From the IMG/VR virus record IMGVR_UViG_3300034198_020347, positions 1 to 36,249 of that record: a DNA stretch of 36,249 nucleotides, one strand, 5' to 3'. The stretch comes from a virus. A model generated the notes under the pieces. The model worked only from the letters and a program-made list of their open reading frames with translations. It searched no databases and was not told the origin of the DNA. This document shows positions 26,107-34,065 of the stretch, piece after piece. The stretch's first letter is position 1. Each line of letters opens with the position of its first letter. Both the position numbers and the translations under genes were made by a program.

Positions 26107-29100
26107 TACAGTTTCCCTCCTTAGTTACGCAAACACCTTTGGTGATTGGGTAGTCACAACCAATGCACTAACAAAAGAAAATAATGATTTTGCGGCTAAT
26201 AATTATGTTAAGCCAACAGGAACATTATTTTTGAATTCGTCAACTTTGGGTTTACAAGTTGCTAATTCTGCAATTATTGCTGGTCAATTTCAAGTTCAAG
26301 GTATTGGTTCTTCTGCTTATATCCAAAACAATCTTCGTGTTGATACTCAAGTTTATTTTACAAATACCTCTTTAGGTTTAACCAATTCTGGTCAAGCCAA
26401 TATTGGCGGTCCGTTATTGGCATTAGGTACAGGTACCGGACTTGCAGTTTCAAATAATGCCACTATTGGTGGTTACTTAACTGTTGCCAACACATTATCT
26501 GTTACTGGAGCAACATCATTAGGTAGTACATTAACCATTACGGGTGCCGCAACCGTTGGTAATACATTGGCTGTGGGAGGTACAACTACTGTTACGGGTG
26601 ACGTAAGTGCTACAGGTTCAGGTACATTTGGTAATAATGTAACGGCCGTTAATTCTGTAAAAGCCTACAACTTTGAAGCTGCTAATAATACAACTACAAC
26701 ATATTTGAATGTTCTTACAAATGCTTATGTAAATGGTAGCATGAGTATTGTTGGAACTGCTTATATGAATTCTTTACAATCCAATACAGCAATTGCAGGT
26801 AGTCGTTTAATTGTTGCTAATAATTCATATTTAAATATTGTTCAAGCTAATACTGTTGTTAATACTGCCACATTAAGTGTTGCTGGCGGAACATTTACAA
26901 ATGCTTTACAAGCAAATAGTTCAATTATTACACCAACAATAAATGTTACTGGAACAACTCTTACCAATGCATTAAATTCAAACACTTCAATTAATGCTGT
27001 TACTGTAAATGCTTCTGGTACAACTTATAGTAGTAATATTCAAGCAAACAATTCAGTAAGCGCAGCAAACCTAACTGCTTCTAGTGGTATATTTGGTAAT
27101 AATATTCAAGCAAACACCGGTCTAAGTTCATCAACATTAAGTGTTTCCGGTCCTGCCTATGCTAATACTGTTACAGCAAATACAACAATAACAACACCAA
27201 AAATTACAGTAAATACTTTATTAGATGCCAATAGTGCTTCAGGATTCTTTAATACATTACAAACTACGGGGCAACTAAGTGTTGGTGGCAACTTTGTTAT
27301 TAATGGCGCAACAATTTATAATTCTAACACGTTTACTTTGAATGCTGGTTCTTCTACTGGCCAAATCAGTTATTATACCGTTAATAGAGGTTCCTCTGGT
27401 GCCAATTCAGCAATTCGTTGGAATGAACCACAAAAATATTGGGATATTTTGGATGTAGATAATTCAAATATTTCAACACAATATTCACAAATTTTAACTG
27501 CTAATTTAATTAGCGATTCAATTACTTCAACAAGTTCATCTACGTTGGCATCTTCTAAAGCTGCCAATACATTAAGTAATAATATTGCAACCGCCAATAC
27601 TTCTTTGAAGTCATATGTAGATAACACAATTTCTACAGCAAACACATCATTAAAGTCTTACACGGATAATACTGTTAATACTGCCAACACTTCCATGAAG
27701 TCTTATGTGGATACTGCTAACACTTCCATGAAGTCATATGTAGATAATAATGTTAGCAATCTACAAACACAAATCAGTTCTAATGTTACATCATTACAAT
27801 CACAAATTAGTTCTAATGTAGCTTACATTTCTGGTGTTGATTCTACACAAAATACAAACATTACTGCTGTTAATACGTTTGCTCAGTCTGCTTATAATAA
27901 AGCTAATACGGGATCGGGCACATTCAATGGTACAACCGGTCAAGCTGTTGCCAACAATGGTGTATTTACTTTTTCAAGTAATAATGGTGTAGTTATTTCT
28001 GGCACAGCAAATACTGTTTATGTCAATACATCACAAGACCTAAGAAGCAGTGCGAGTCCAACGTTTGCAGCATTGACATTAACGGCTGCATTGCCAATAT
28101 CACAAGGCGGTACTGGTGCAACATCAGCTGGTTCAGCATTGACTACTTTGCTACCAACGGGAACAACTTCTGGTTATGTGTTGACAACTGGCGGACCAGG
28201 AAATTTCTATTGGGCAGCTGGTGGTAGTGGTGGTAGCGGTGCCACTCCAGGAACAACAATCAATTCAACACAGCTGACCTACACAGGTAATGGATCGGGG
28301 TATTCTTATACAACACCGATATATGTTCCGGGTTCAAACCAATTAAAAGTTTATATTAACGGTGTTCGTCAATTTGCTTCAGAATATACTGAATCAAGTA
28401 ATACCATAGTTACTTTTGCAACACAACCTAAATCTGGTGATGCAATTCTAGTTGAAGTTGATGGTTACACTAGCAATCCTTATTATGCAAATAATATTGC
28501 TTATTCTGTAAATAACTTAATTAGCCCAACTGCAAACACAATACAATTGGCAATTGATGGTTTAGCAGGTAATGTGGCATTTAAAGCAAGTCCATCATTT
28601 ACGGGAATTGCTACTTCTGTAACTCCTTCTACTGAAACAAGTAACACGCAAATTGCAACAACTGCATTTGTTAAAAATGCTTTAAATTCTGGCAATACAT
28701 TTACACATAGTATCACAGGAAGTGCCGGTAGCGTTTCTGCTCTATCATTAACAGGATCAACATTAGCTGCTTCTGTAACAGGATCAAGTTTAACTTCTGT
28801 TGGAACGATTGCTACTGGTACATGGCAAGGTACAACAATTTCTCCAACATATGGTGGAACAGGAGTTAATAATGGTTCAAATACATTAACAATCTCTGGA
28901 AGTTATACATTAAATCAAAACGTAGCTACAGGCGCAAGTCCATCTTTTGTTGGAACAAACTTTACCGGTACTGCTTCAGGATTGAGTATTGGTGGAAATG
29001 CTGCAACATCAAATTCTGCCGTAACTTCTACAACAGCAACAACCGCAAATGCTCTAAACACTTCAAATAACTACCAAGTGGCTTCATTGGGTGTTGGTAC

Positions 29101-29455
29101 TGCTGCATCAGGAACTTCAGGTGAAATTCGTGCTACAAATAATATTACCGCTTACTATTCTGATGACAGACTTAAAACTCGTTTGGGTAATATTGAAAAT
29201 GCATTAGAAAAAGTATTATCACTAAATGGATTCCAATATGAAGCAAATGAAACGGCTCAAGCATTAGGTTATAAAGTTAAACCGGAAGTTGGTCTTTCCG
29301 CACAAGAAGTTCAAAAAGTATTACCTGAAGTTGTTGTGCCTGCACCAATAGATGAAAAATATTTGACTATTCACTATGAAAGAGTTATTCCATTGTTGGT
29401 GGAAGCAATTAAAGAACTTAAAGCAGAAATCGATACACTAAAAGGAAGTAAATAA
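26099..29455 (+). CDS. Long tail fibre with C-terminal S74 autoproteolytic chaperone, 1118 aa
   Basis: Trimeric fibre. The N-terminus (LLSYANTFGDWVVTTNALTK) resembles fibre attachment domains in marine T4-like phages. The shaft has three repeat classes: short VTGxxxxG beta repeats (~120-200), seven 22-residue repeats (214-367), and a coiled-coil-like stretch of four ANTSxKSYxDN units (~499-550). Then comes the fibre motif ISQGGTGATSAGSALTTLLP. The last ~100 residues are a Peptidase S74 intramolecular chaperone: YYSDDRLK with the Ser1021/Lys1026 dyad, GLSAQEVQKVLPEVV, and a final amphipathic helix. Self-cleavage at Tyr1020-Ser1021 would release a 98-aa piece after trimer folding. Followed by a fibre-tip-like gene in a TAATG overlap. 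Confidence 0.92.
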   Translation: MANTVSLLSYANTFGDWVVTTNALTKENNDFAANNYVKPTGTLFLNSSTLGLQVANSAIIAGQFQVQGIGSSAYIQNNLRVDTQVYFTNTSLGLTNSGQANIGGPLLALGTGTGLAVSNNATIGGYLTVANTLSVTGATSLGSTLTITGAATVGNTLAVGGTTTVTGDVSATGSGTFGNNVTAVNSVKAYNFEAANNTTTTYLNVLTNAYVNGSMSIVGTAYMNSLQSNTAIAGSRLIVANNSYLNIVQANTVVNTATLSVAGGTFTNALQANSSIITPTINVTGTTLTNALNSNTSINAVTVNASGTTYSSNIQANNSVSAANLTASSGIFGNNIQANTGLSSSTLSVSGPAYANTVTANTTITTPKITVNTLLDANSASGFFNTLQTTGQLSVGGNFVINGATIYNSNTFTLNAGSSTGQISYYTVNRGSSGANSAIRWNEPQKYWDILDVDNSNISTQYSQILTANLISDSITSTSSSTLASSKAANTLSNNIATANTSLKSYVDNTISTANTSLKSYTDNTVNTANTSMKSYVDTANTSMKSYVDNNVSNLQTQISSNVTSLQSQISSNVAYISGVDSTQNTNITAVNTFAQSAYNKANTGSGTFNGTTGQAVANNGVFTFSSNNGVVISGTANTVYVNTSQDLRSSASPTFAALTLTAALPISQGGTGATSAGSALTTLLPTGTTSGYVLTTGGPGNFYWAAGGSGGSGATPGTTINSTQLTYTGNGSGYSYTTPIYVPGSNQLKVYINGVRQFASEYTESSNTIVTFATQPKSGDAILVEVDGYTSNPYYANNIAYSVNNLISPTANTIQLAIDGLAGNVAFKASPSFTGIATSVTPSTETSNTQIATTAFVKNALNSGNTFTHSITGSAGSVSALSLTGSTLAASVTGSSLTSVGTIATGTWQGTTISPTYGGTGVNNGSNTLTISGSYTLNQNVATGASPSFVGTNFTGTASGLSIGGNAATSNSAVTSTTATTANALNTSNNYQVASLGVGTAASGTSGEIRATNNITAYYSDDRLKTRLGNIENALEKVLSLNGFQYEANETAQALGYKVKPEVGLSAQEVQKVLPEVVVPAPIDEKYLTIHYERVIPLLVEAIKELKAEIDTLKGSK
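26738..27199 (+). repeat. Seven tandem 66-bp (22-residue) fibre-shaft repeats
   Basis: In-frame repeats in the fibre gene, residues 214-367, with consensus x-L-x-V-x-G-x3-x-N-x-L-Q-A-N-x-x-I-x3. Examples: TLSVAGGTFTNALQANSSII and TLSVSGPAYANTVTANTTIT. The period is exactly 22 across all seven units, but DNA identity is moderate, so the duplication is old. Confidence 0.85.
27593..27748 (+). repeat. Four ANTSxKSYxD repeats in the fibre gene
   Basis: Irregularly spaced repeats in the coiled-coil-like part of the shaft: ANTSLKSYVDN, ANTSLKSYTDN, ANTSMKSYVDT, ANTSMKSYVDN. The last two share the DNA word AACACTTCCATGAAGTC, so this duplication is more recent than the 66-bp repeats and is a likely recombination point. 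Confidence 0.8.
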
Positions 29456-30150
29456 TGGTTACAAAAGTCACTCCATCAGTATTAGCGGATACCGCTGTTA
29501 CGGCCGGCACATACGGTGGCGCTACTTCTGCGGCCGTTGTTACGATTGATGCTCAAGGCCGTATTACTTACGCAGCTAATGCTACTCCAAGCTATTCAGC
29601 AAATCAACTTACTGGTTTTATTACTTCGAGTCAAATTACCAATGTTGCAAATACACAAGTTACTGGTTTAATTAACTCAGGACAATTAGCCAACACAGCC
29701 GTTACTGCTGGAACATATGGTGGTAGTTCAGCCATTCCTGTTATTATTATTAATCCACAAGGACAAGTAACATCAGCAGCAAATGCTTCAATTTCTATTC
29801 CAAGTCCAATTTTAGATAATTTGGCAACCTCATATGCAAATACAAGCACAACTGCCATTAATTTAAGTTCTGGTGGTAATGCTTCTGTTTATAAATTGTT
29901 TATTAATAGTTCTACTACACTAACATTTCAAAATTCGCCAGCTACTGCCAATACTGTTTATAGTTTTACTTTGATTACCACAAATATTACTGCAGGAGCG
30001 GCTTTATCATTTGGTAATACAATTAAGTGGGCTGGTGGTAGCACTCCACCAAGAACAACGGCTTTAAATGGAACTGATATTTGGACGTTCTTTATTGACG
30101 GAAGTACAGGAACTTATTACGGATCACTCTCTATTCTCAATGCAAGTTAA
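29455..30150 (+). CDS. Fibre-tip-like structural protein, 231 aa
   Basis: Two copies of a fibre repeat, DTAVTAGTYGGATSAAVVTI and NTAVTAGTYGGSSAIPVIII, each followed by a QGxxTxAAN motif, then a globular C-terminal domain of the phage fibre-head kind (SSTTLTFQNSPATANTVYSF, NTIKWAGGSTPPRTTALNGT, DIWTFFIDGSTGTYYGSL). No chaperone domain is seen. The start overlaps the S74 fibre stop (TAATG). Probably a distal fibre segment or short fibre. Which receptor it binds cannot be told. Confidence 0.8.
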   Translation: MVTKVTPSVLADTAVTAGTYGGATSAAVVTIDAQGRITYAANATPSYSANQLTGFITSSQITNVANTQVTGLINSGQLANTAVTAGTYGGSSAIPVIIINPQGQVTSAANASISIPSPILDNLATSYANTSTTAINLSSGGNASVYKLFINSSTTLTFQNSPATANTVYSFTLITTNITAGAALSFGNTIKWAGGSTPPRTTALNGTDIWTFFIDGSTGTYYGSLSILNAS

Positions 30151-30160
30151 GGATTGAATT

Positions 30161-30802
30161 ATGCCTTTACGTAAAATATTGTTGAGAGAAAAAACAAACG
30201 TAACAACGACCGGTTCAACAACTTTCAATGCTCCCGGCACATATGTACCACCGTACGGAAAAACTGTGGTTAAAATTGGTGGACGTGGTGCTAGTGGAAA
30301 TCCTACAACTGGCGGAAATTATTCTTCAGGTGGTAACGCATATTATAATCCTTATTCTCCCGGATATGATGTTTATGGACCTACTGGCGTTTGGCAAGGA
30401 CAATTTATTGAATTTTATACTTGGGGTGGTGACTACGGATATTCTTATAATGAAGGATTTGGATATAGCCCAACCCCACCATATAGTTATTATGGAAATG
30501 CAATTGGTGGATGTAGTAATGTAAATTATAATTATATTTACACAACATATGGTTATTTGTATTCCAATTCACCATCCGGTGGAAATTATGCAGGAACAAA
30601 TCCAACAAATTACAATCCTACAGTTCCAGGAAACATAGGATCACCATCAAATATTGGCGGTGTTAATTTTCCTGGCGGCGCTATTGGTAGTTTGGCTCCA
30701 ACAGTTGCTGCAACATCAACTGTTGTTAGTTATGAGTCATATCCTACAGGCCTAAGTATTACTGTACCTACGGGAGGTTATGTAACCGTACAGAACATAT
30801 AA
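30161..30802 (+). CDS. Gly/Tyr/Asn-rich putative adhesin, 213 aa
   Basis: Short N-terminal beta segment (TTFNAPGTYVPPYGKTVVKI) and a GGRGASGNP turn as in phage Gly-rich tip proteins. About 130 residues are extremely rich in Gly, Tyr, Asn, Ser and Pro (NYNYIYTTYGYLYSNSPSGG, NPYSPGYDVYGPTG), and the end is a beta segment, LSITVPTGGYVTVQNI. No recognised enzyme motif. Gly-rich motifs alternating with variable aromatic-rich stretches are characteristic of gp38-type adhesins of T-even phages, which bind the receptor at the long-fibre tip. Its position directly after two fibre genes fits, but the sequence itself is not a clear gp38. The ribosome site AAGGA precedes the ATG. Confidence 0.7.
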   Translation: MPLRKILLREKTNVTTTGSTTFNAPGTYVPPYGKTVVKIGGRGASGNPTTGGNYSSGGNAYYNPYSPGYDVYGPTGVWQGQFIEFYTWGGDYGYSYNEGFGYSPTPPYSYYGNAIGGCSNVNYNYIYTTYGYLYSNSPSGGNYAGTNPTNYNPTVPGNIGSPSNIGGVNFPGGAIGSLAPTVAATSTVVSYESYPTGLSITVPTGGYVTVQNI

Positions 30803-30823
30803 TTTATAAAAAGGTGAAAAATT

Positions 30824-31417
30824 ATGAGTAGAAAAATTGATAAACATGTTACTCCCATGTATCCATGGCAAGTTTGGGGTGGAGGATTTACAGAAGAAGA
30901 ATGTGATTTAATTATTCAAGCAGGAGAGCTTTCAGAATTTGAAAAAGCTTCAATTGGTTTAAAAGCTACCAATGAAGTCAATATGTTGGTAAGAAATACC
31001 GATATCGTTTGGATACAACCAAGTGATGATACGAAGTGGATTTTTGAAAGAATGAATGAAATCATTTCAAAAATTAATTTTGATAAGTTTCAAATGGATT
31101 TGGATCGTTTTGATGGATTTCAATATTCAAAATATGGAGTTGATTGTCATTATGACTGGCATACGGACGTAATTGAAAACGGACAAAATGGATTATTCAG
31201 AAAATTATCAATATCATTGATGCTTTCTGATCCAAAAGATTTTAAAGGTGGTAATTTTTTAATAACTGCTAGCAACGAAAGTGGTGCACACAAATTAAAA
31301 TTAAAAAAAGGTGATATTGTAGTATTTTATTCACACTTACACCATAAAGTTTCAAAAGTTACAGAAGGTGAAAGATCCACTCTAGTAACTTGGGCTTTAG
31401 GCGAGAAGATAAAATGA
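30824..31417 (+). CDS. 2-oxoglutarate/Fe(II)-dependent dioxygenase, prolyl-hydroxylase-like, 197 aa
   Basis: PKHD/P4H-type double-stranded beta-helix oxygenase. Iron ligands H113-x-D115 lie in HYDWHTD, the distal ligand is H174 in HLHHKVSKV, and the 2-oxoglutarate-binding R184 lies in EGERSTLVTW, so the active site is complete. The start MSRKIDKHVTPMYPWQVWGG is typical of the family in aquatic phages. It would hydroxylate a protein or small molecule using O2 and 2-oxoglutarate; the substrate is unknown. It stands inside the fibre cluster, right after the Gly/Tyr-rich adhesin, and overlaps the next gene by ATGA. A ribosome site AAAGGTG precedes it. Confidence 0.93.
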   Translation: MSRKIDKHVTPMYPWQVWGGGFTEEECDLIIQAGELSEFEKASIGLKATNEVNMLVRNTDIVWIQPSDDTKWIFERMNEIISKINFDKFQMDLDRFDGFQYSKYGVDCHYDWHTDVIENGQNGLFRKLSISLMLSDPKDFKGGNFLITASNESGAHKLKLKKGDIVVFYSHLHHKVSKVTEGERSTLVTWALGEKIK

Positions 31418-32145
31418 AATTAATACCTTTTTTTAAATCCGAATTAATTGAGTTTTATTGTTTAGAACAATATTATGACGTAATAGAAAAACCAGTACCA
31501 GCATATAAAATGATGCCAGATTGGTTTAAAAGAATGTCTCCAACGGTAGATGACAAATCTAAAAGAGATAGTTTTGGTTCTGAAATATTTACGGCAAAAA
31601 AATGTATGCCTTTATTGGATGCAATGTCGGCCGGATTTATTATTCCTTTAGGTGGTGACGTTAATGTTAGAGTTAATGATAAAGGTTCATTGATTGAAGC
31701 AACATCTGGACCTTTTGCAAAATTTGCTGAGTTTCATGATAAGGAACAGTTAGGTGGAAAAATGTCTCCAACTTATCCTGGACCAGCAGTTAAATTTATT
31801 AATTATTGGGTAGTTAAAACTGCTCCTGGTTATTCGGCGTTGTTTATACCACCAATTAATCATATTGAACCTAGATTTACTTGTTTAGGCGGATTAGTTG
31901 ATACTGATCGGTACAGCAAAGAGGTTAATTTTCCTGCCATTTGGCATATGAAAAATTTTGACGGTGTATTAAAAGCAGGAACACCTTTAGTAACTTGTAT
32001 ACCAGTTAAAAGAGCAGATTTGCCAAGACAAGCTCCTGTAAGAGTTATGTCTGAAAAAGAACGTAAATATATTGATTTATTGCGAAGAAAACAAGATACA
32101 AAACGTAGTGTTTATACTGATGATTTGAGAGAACCTAGAAAATGA
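31414..32145 (+). CDS. Paralogous protein A of unknown function next to the oxygenase, 243 aa
   Basis: Start taken at 31414 (MKLIPFFKSELIEFYCLEQY) because its ATG overlaps the oxygenase stop (ATGA); the earlier in-frame ATG at 31390 would only add 8 residues lying inside the oxygenase. Beta-rich, without signal peptide or membrane segment. Residue pattern shared with the next gene: a P-x-W-(F/T)-K element, a KKCMPLLDAMSAGFIIPL-type stretch, GYSALFIPP, and a C-terminal KAGTPLVTCIPVKR. I have seen such proteins beside 2OG oxygenases in marine T4-like phages, but know no function. Confidence 0.8.
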   Translation: MKLIPFFKSELIEFYCLEQYYDVIEKPVPAYKMMPDWFKRMSPTVDDKSKRDSFGSEIFTAKKCMPLLDAMSAGFIIPLGGDVNVRVNDKGSLIEATSGPFAKFAEFHDKEQLGGKMSPTYPGPAVKFINYWVVKTAPGYSALFIPPINHIEPRFTCLGGLVDTDRYSKEVNFPAIWHMKNFDGVLKAGTPLVTCIPVKRADLPRQAPVRVMSEKERKYIDLLRRKQDTKRSVYTDDLREPRK

Positions 32146-32906
32146 AAATATGTACGTGGTTAAAAAATGTATTTGAAGAAAAACCTACTATTAAATTTAA
32201 ATCGTTTGTTGGAAATAGTGCAGTTAGTAATCCGGTATTACCGGCAAATAAAATAAGACCAGAATGGACAAAAAATCAAGAACCTGAATATAAATTTCAG
32301 AGATGTCCTGGTATGTTAGATTTCTCACATGCGGGTTATATTATTACAGCACATTCTGATATACACATTAAAGCCAACAAGTCTGGCGTAGTGTTTAATG
32401 TAGACTTACAAGGACCTTATTCGGAACAAGATAGAAAATTATTACAAGCAAAACCTTTTGATTATAGAATGGTTGCAGGTATGGCACCTATTGCTGATGG
32501 CGTTAAAAAAGTTGCTTATAAAATACCTTTGCCTTGGTCTGTATATACAAAAAAAGGTTATTCGGCTTATGTTTTGCCGGTGTTAAATAATTCAGATTAT
32601 TTGGATAAATTATTTGTCTATCCAGGAATAGTAGATTATGAAGATTATCACACAATTAATTTTGTAATTTCTCCATTAAAAGAGTGTGAGTTTGTTATAC
32701 CGGCAGGAACACCGTTATTACAAGTAATACCATTTAAAAGAGAAAAAATTACTGCTGAGTGTGGTAAAGCAACACAAGATGAATATGATGAACACGCCTT
32801 TAGTATGCCAACAAGAGCAATAAAAGGTTATTATAGAAGATTTTTAAGTAAAAGAAAAATATATACTATGGAGTGTCCTTATGAACACCCACAATATAAA
32901 AAGTAA
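32142..32906 (+). CDS. Paralogous protein B of unknown function, 254 aa
   Basis: Diverged copy of the preceding protein with the same order of elements: RPEWTKNQ, then FQRCPGMLDFSHAGYIITAH, KKGYSAYVLPVLN, and PAGTPLLQVIPFKREK (compare KAGTPLVTCIPVKR in the first copy). The last ~45 residues are basic (TRAIKGYYRRFLSKRKIYTM). The start overlaps the previous stop as ATGA, so the oxygenase and the pair form one translational unit. No catalytic motif recognised. Could be a cofactor- or substrate-presenting partner of the oxygenase, or a fibre-processing factor; both are guesses. Confidence 0.8.
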   Translation: MKICTWLKNVFEEKPTIKFKSFVGNSAVSNPVLPANKIRPEWTKNQEPEYKFQRCPGMLDFSHAGYIITAHSDIHIKANKSGVVFNVDLQGPYSEQDRKLLQAKPFDYRMVAGMAPIADGVKKVAYKIPLPWSVYTKKGYSAYVLPVLNNSDYLDKLFVYPGIVDYEDYHTINFVISPLKECEFVIPAGTPLLQVIPFKREKITAECGKATQDEYDEHAFSMPTRAIKGYYRRFLSKRKIYTMECPYEHPQYKK

Positions 32907-32917
32907 AAGGTTAGAAA

Positions 32918-33373
32918 ATGTCAAATAAAAAATGGTACTATCTAGTTAACTATAAAGATAAAGTTGCTATTGAATACACACAAATTCCAGCAGTTTGGGG
33001 AAATATTAGTGGTATGTCAGATTTGAGTGATAGTATGTTAAGATTATTAGATTGGGCTAAACATTCAGACGTTGGCTTTATACCAGAAGATGTTGCAAAA
33101 CAACAAAATATATCTCAATCCAGTATGGATAGAGTTAAAGCAATAGGAAGAGAAGTTGCTTTGGTACAATTAAGAACCAAAAGAGATTTATTGTTAAAAG
33201 AATCTGATGCCGCTGTAGTTATTGACCGTTGGAACACTTATAATGATTCTAAGAAAACGACCATTTCAAATTATAGACAGGCATTAAGAGATTTGACAAA
33301 TACAACTGATCCTTTTAATCCTACATTTCCTGTAATTCCTACTGAATTGGCCTATTTAAACGCTTTTGTCTAA
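32918..33373 (+). CDS. Tail-fibre assembly chaperone-like protein, 151 aa
   Basis: The centre and C-terminus match the phage tail (fibre) assembly chaperone type: LRTKRDLLLKESDAAVVIDR, then NTYNDSKKTTISNYRQALRD and LTNTTDPFNPTFPVIP. The RxKRDxLLxxSD and YRQALRDL elements are the family hallmarks. Such proteins help fibre trimers fold but are usually absent from the virion. Ribosome site AAAAGG. Last gene of the 26.5-kb rightward operon; a stem-loop follows the stop. Confidence 0.82.
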   Translation: MSNKKWYYLVNYKDKVAIEYTQIPAVWGNISGMSDLSDSMLRLLDWAKHSDVGFIPEDVAKQQNISQSSMDRVKAIGREVALVQLRTKRDLLLKESDAAVVIDRWNTYNDSKKTTISNYRQALRDLTNTTDPFNPTFPVIPTELAYLNAFV

Positions 33374-33385
33374 AATTTCGAATTT

Positions 33386-33417
33386 TTGCGTTCCGGCCTA
33401 GAATTTCCGGAGCGCAA
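33386..33417 (+). terminator. Stem-loop, probable terminator of the long rightward operon
   Basis: TTGCGTTCCGG (33386-33396) pairs with CCGGAGCGCAA (33407-33417), an 11-bp stem with a single T-G wobble and a 10-base loop. It lies 13 bases after the chaperone stop. The 3' flank (TTTCAAG) is a weak T-run, so termination may be partial, or the hairpin may protect the mRNA end. Its place just before a new late promoter supports an operon border. Confidence 0.6.
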
Positions 33418-33467
33418 TTTCAAGAACCAAAAAAGCGAATTTACTTTTGAGCTCAGTTTAATAGAGT

Positions 33468-33475
33468 TATAAATA
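33468..33475 (+). promoter_or_regulatory. T4-type late promoter (TATAAATA)
   Basis: Exact match to the T4 late promoter box, recognised by the gp55/gp33/gp45 system in T4. It is 27 bases before the ATG at 33503, in the only sizeable intergenic region (33374-33502). With T4 spacing, transcription starts near 33481, leaving a short leader with TAAGGAT and CGAGG as possible ribosome sites. Confidence 0.85.
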
Positions 33476-33502
33476 ATCCATAAGGATTTTAACGAGGCCA
33501 CA

Positions 33503-33841
33503 ATGCCAGCTGCATATAGTAACCTGTACCTTGAACAAGGAACAACATTTACCGCAACAATCGTAATTGATGACGTGTATAACGACATCTATGATTTAAC
33601 CGGTTATATTGTTTCCAGCCAAATCCGTAAATCTTATTATTCAGCCAATGCTACCGCTACATTTTCTACAAATATTAACACTGGCCAAGGAAGTATCACA
33701 TTAGATTTAACTGCAGACGAAACAGCAAATGTAAAACCTGGCAGATATGTGTATGATACAGTCATAATCGAACCTTCAACAAATACCAAAACAAGAGTTT
33801 TAGAGGGTGTTGTTGATGTATCTCCGGGAGTTACAAGGTAA
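33503..33841 (+). CDS. Small beta-sandwich structural protein, 112 aa
   Basis: Recognisable from many aquatic T4-like phages, where it precedes fibre genes: YSNLYLEQGTTFTATIVIDD, then YDLTGYIVSSQIRKSYYSAN, GQGSITLDLTADETANVKPG, and RYVYDTVIIEPSTN with a final TRVLEGVVDVSPGVTR. Regular alternation of beta strands suggests one immunoglobulin-like domain, possibly similar to the N-terminal domain of baseplate upper proteins that hold fibres. No enzyme motif. The first gene after the perfect late promoter; overlaps the next as TAATG. Confidence 0.8.
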   Translation: MPAAYSNLYLEQGTTFTATIVIDDVYNDIYDLTGYIVSSQIRKSYYSANATATFSTNINTGQGSITLDLTADETANVKPGRYVYDTVIIEPSTNTKTRVLEGVVDVSPGVTR

Positions 33842-34065
33842 TGCCAGGTCAAATTATAGGTACAGTTAATGTTCAGGTAGGGCAATCACCTAACCAGAGA
33901 GTTAATTCCATTCAATACGGTAGTAGAACACTTAAAAGTGCTACCGATTTGGAATTAGCTGGAGCTCAAAATGGTGATGTTATTGTTTACCAAGCTAATA
34001 CCAACACATTTATTGTAGAACCAGCCTCAGCGGTTTTACCAGGTTTAGATGCAGGAGAATTTTAA
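33841..34065 (+). CDS. Small fibre-associated protein, 74 aa
   Basis: Not recognised as a named family. Sequence reads MPGQIIGTVNVQVGQSPNQR, a beta stretch, then a DLELAGAQNGDVIVYQANTN element typical of phage fibre connector domains (x-G-D-V-L-V-Y), ending LPGLDAGEF. The last residues resemble the end of the following 66-aa protein (INLIDGGNF). Overlaps both neighbours by TAATG, so it is translated in a coupled series of three. Perhaps a separate attachment or collar domain for the fibre. Confidence 0.7.
   Translation: MPGQIIGTVNVQVGQSPNQRVNSIQYGSRTLKSATDLELAGAQNGDVIVYQANTNTFIVEPASAVLPGLDAGEF

Noticed and set aside
26738-27748. Repeat arrays as CRISPR or as a recombination origin
   Set aside because: All repeats are in frame, contiguous and encode fibre shaft sequence; no spacers or cas genes.
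30762-30793. Bulged hairpin CTGTAC...GTACAG with inner GGTTA/TAACC near the end of the adhesin gene
   Set aside because: Lies inside coding sequence, has an 8-base bulge and no T-run; may be chance.
31390-31413. Longer start (ATG at 31390) for protein A
   Set aside because: It would sit inside the oxygenase C-terminus; the ATG at 31414 forms the usual ATGA overlap and begins the conserved sequence.
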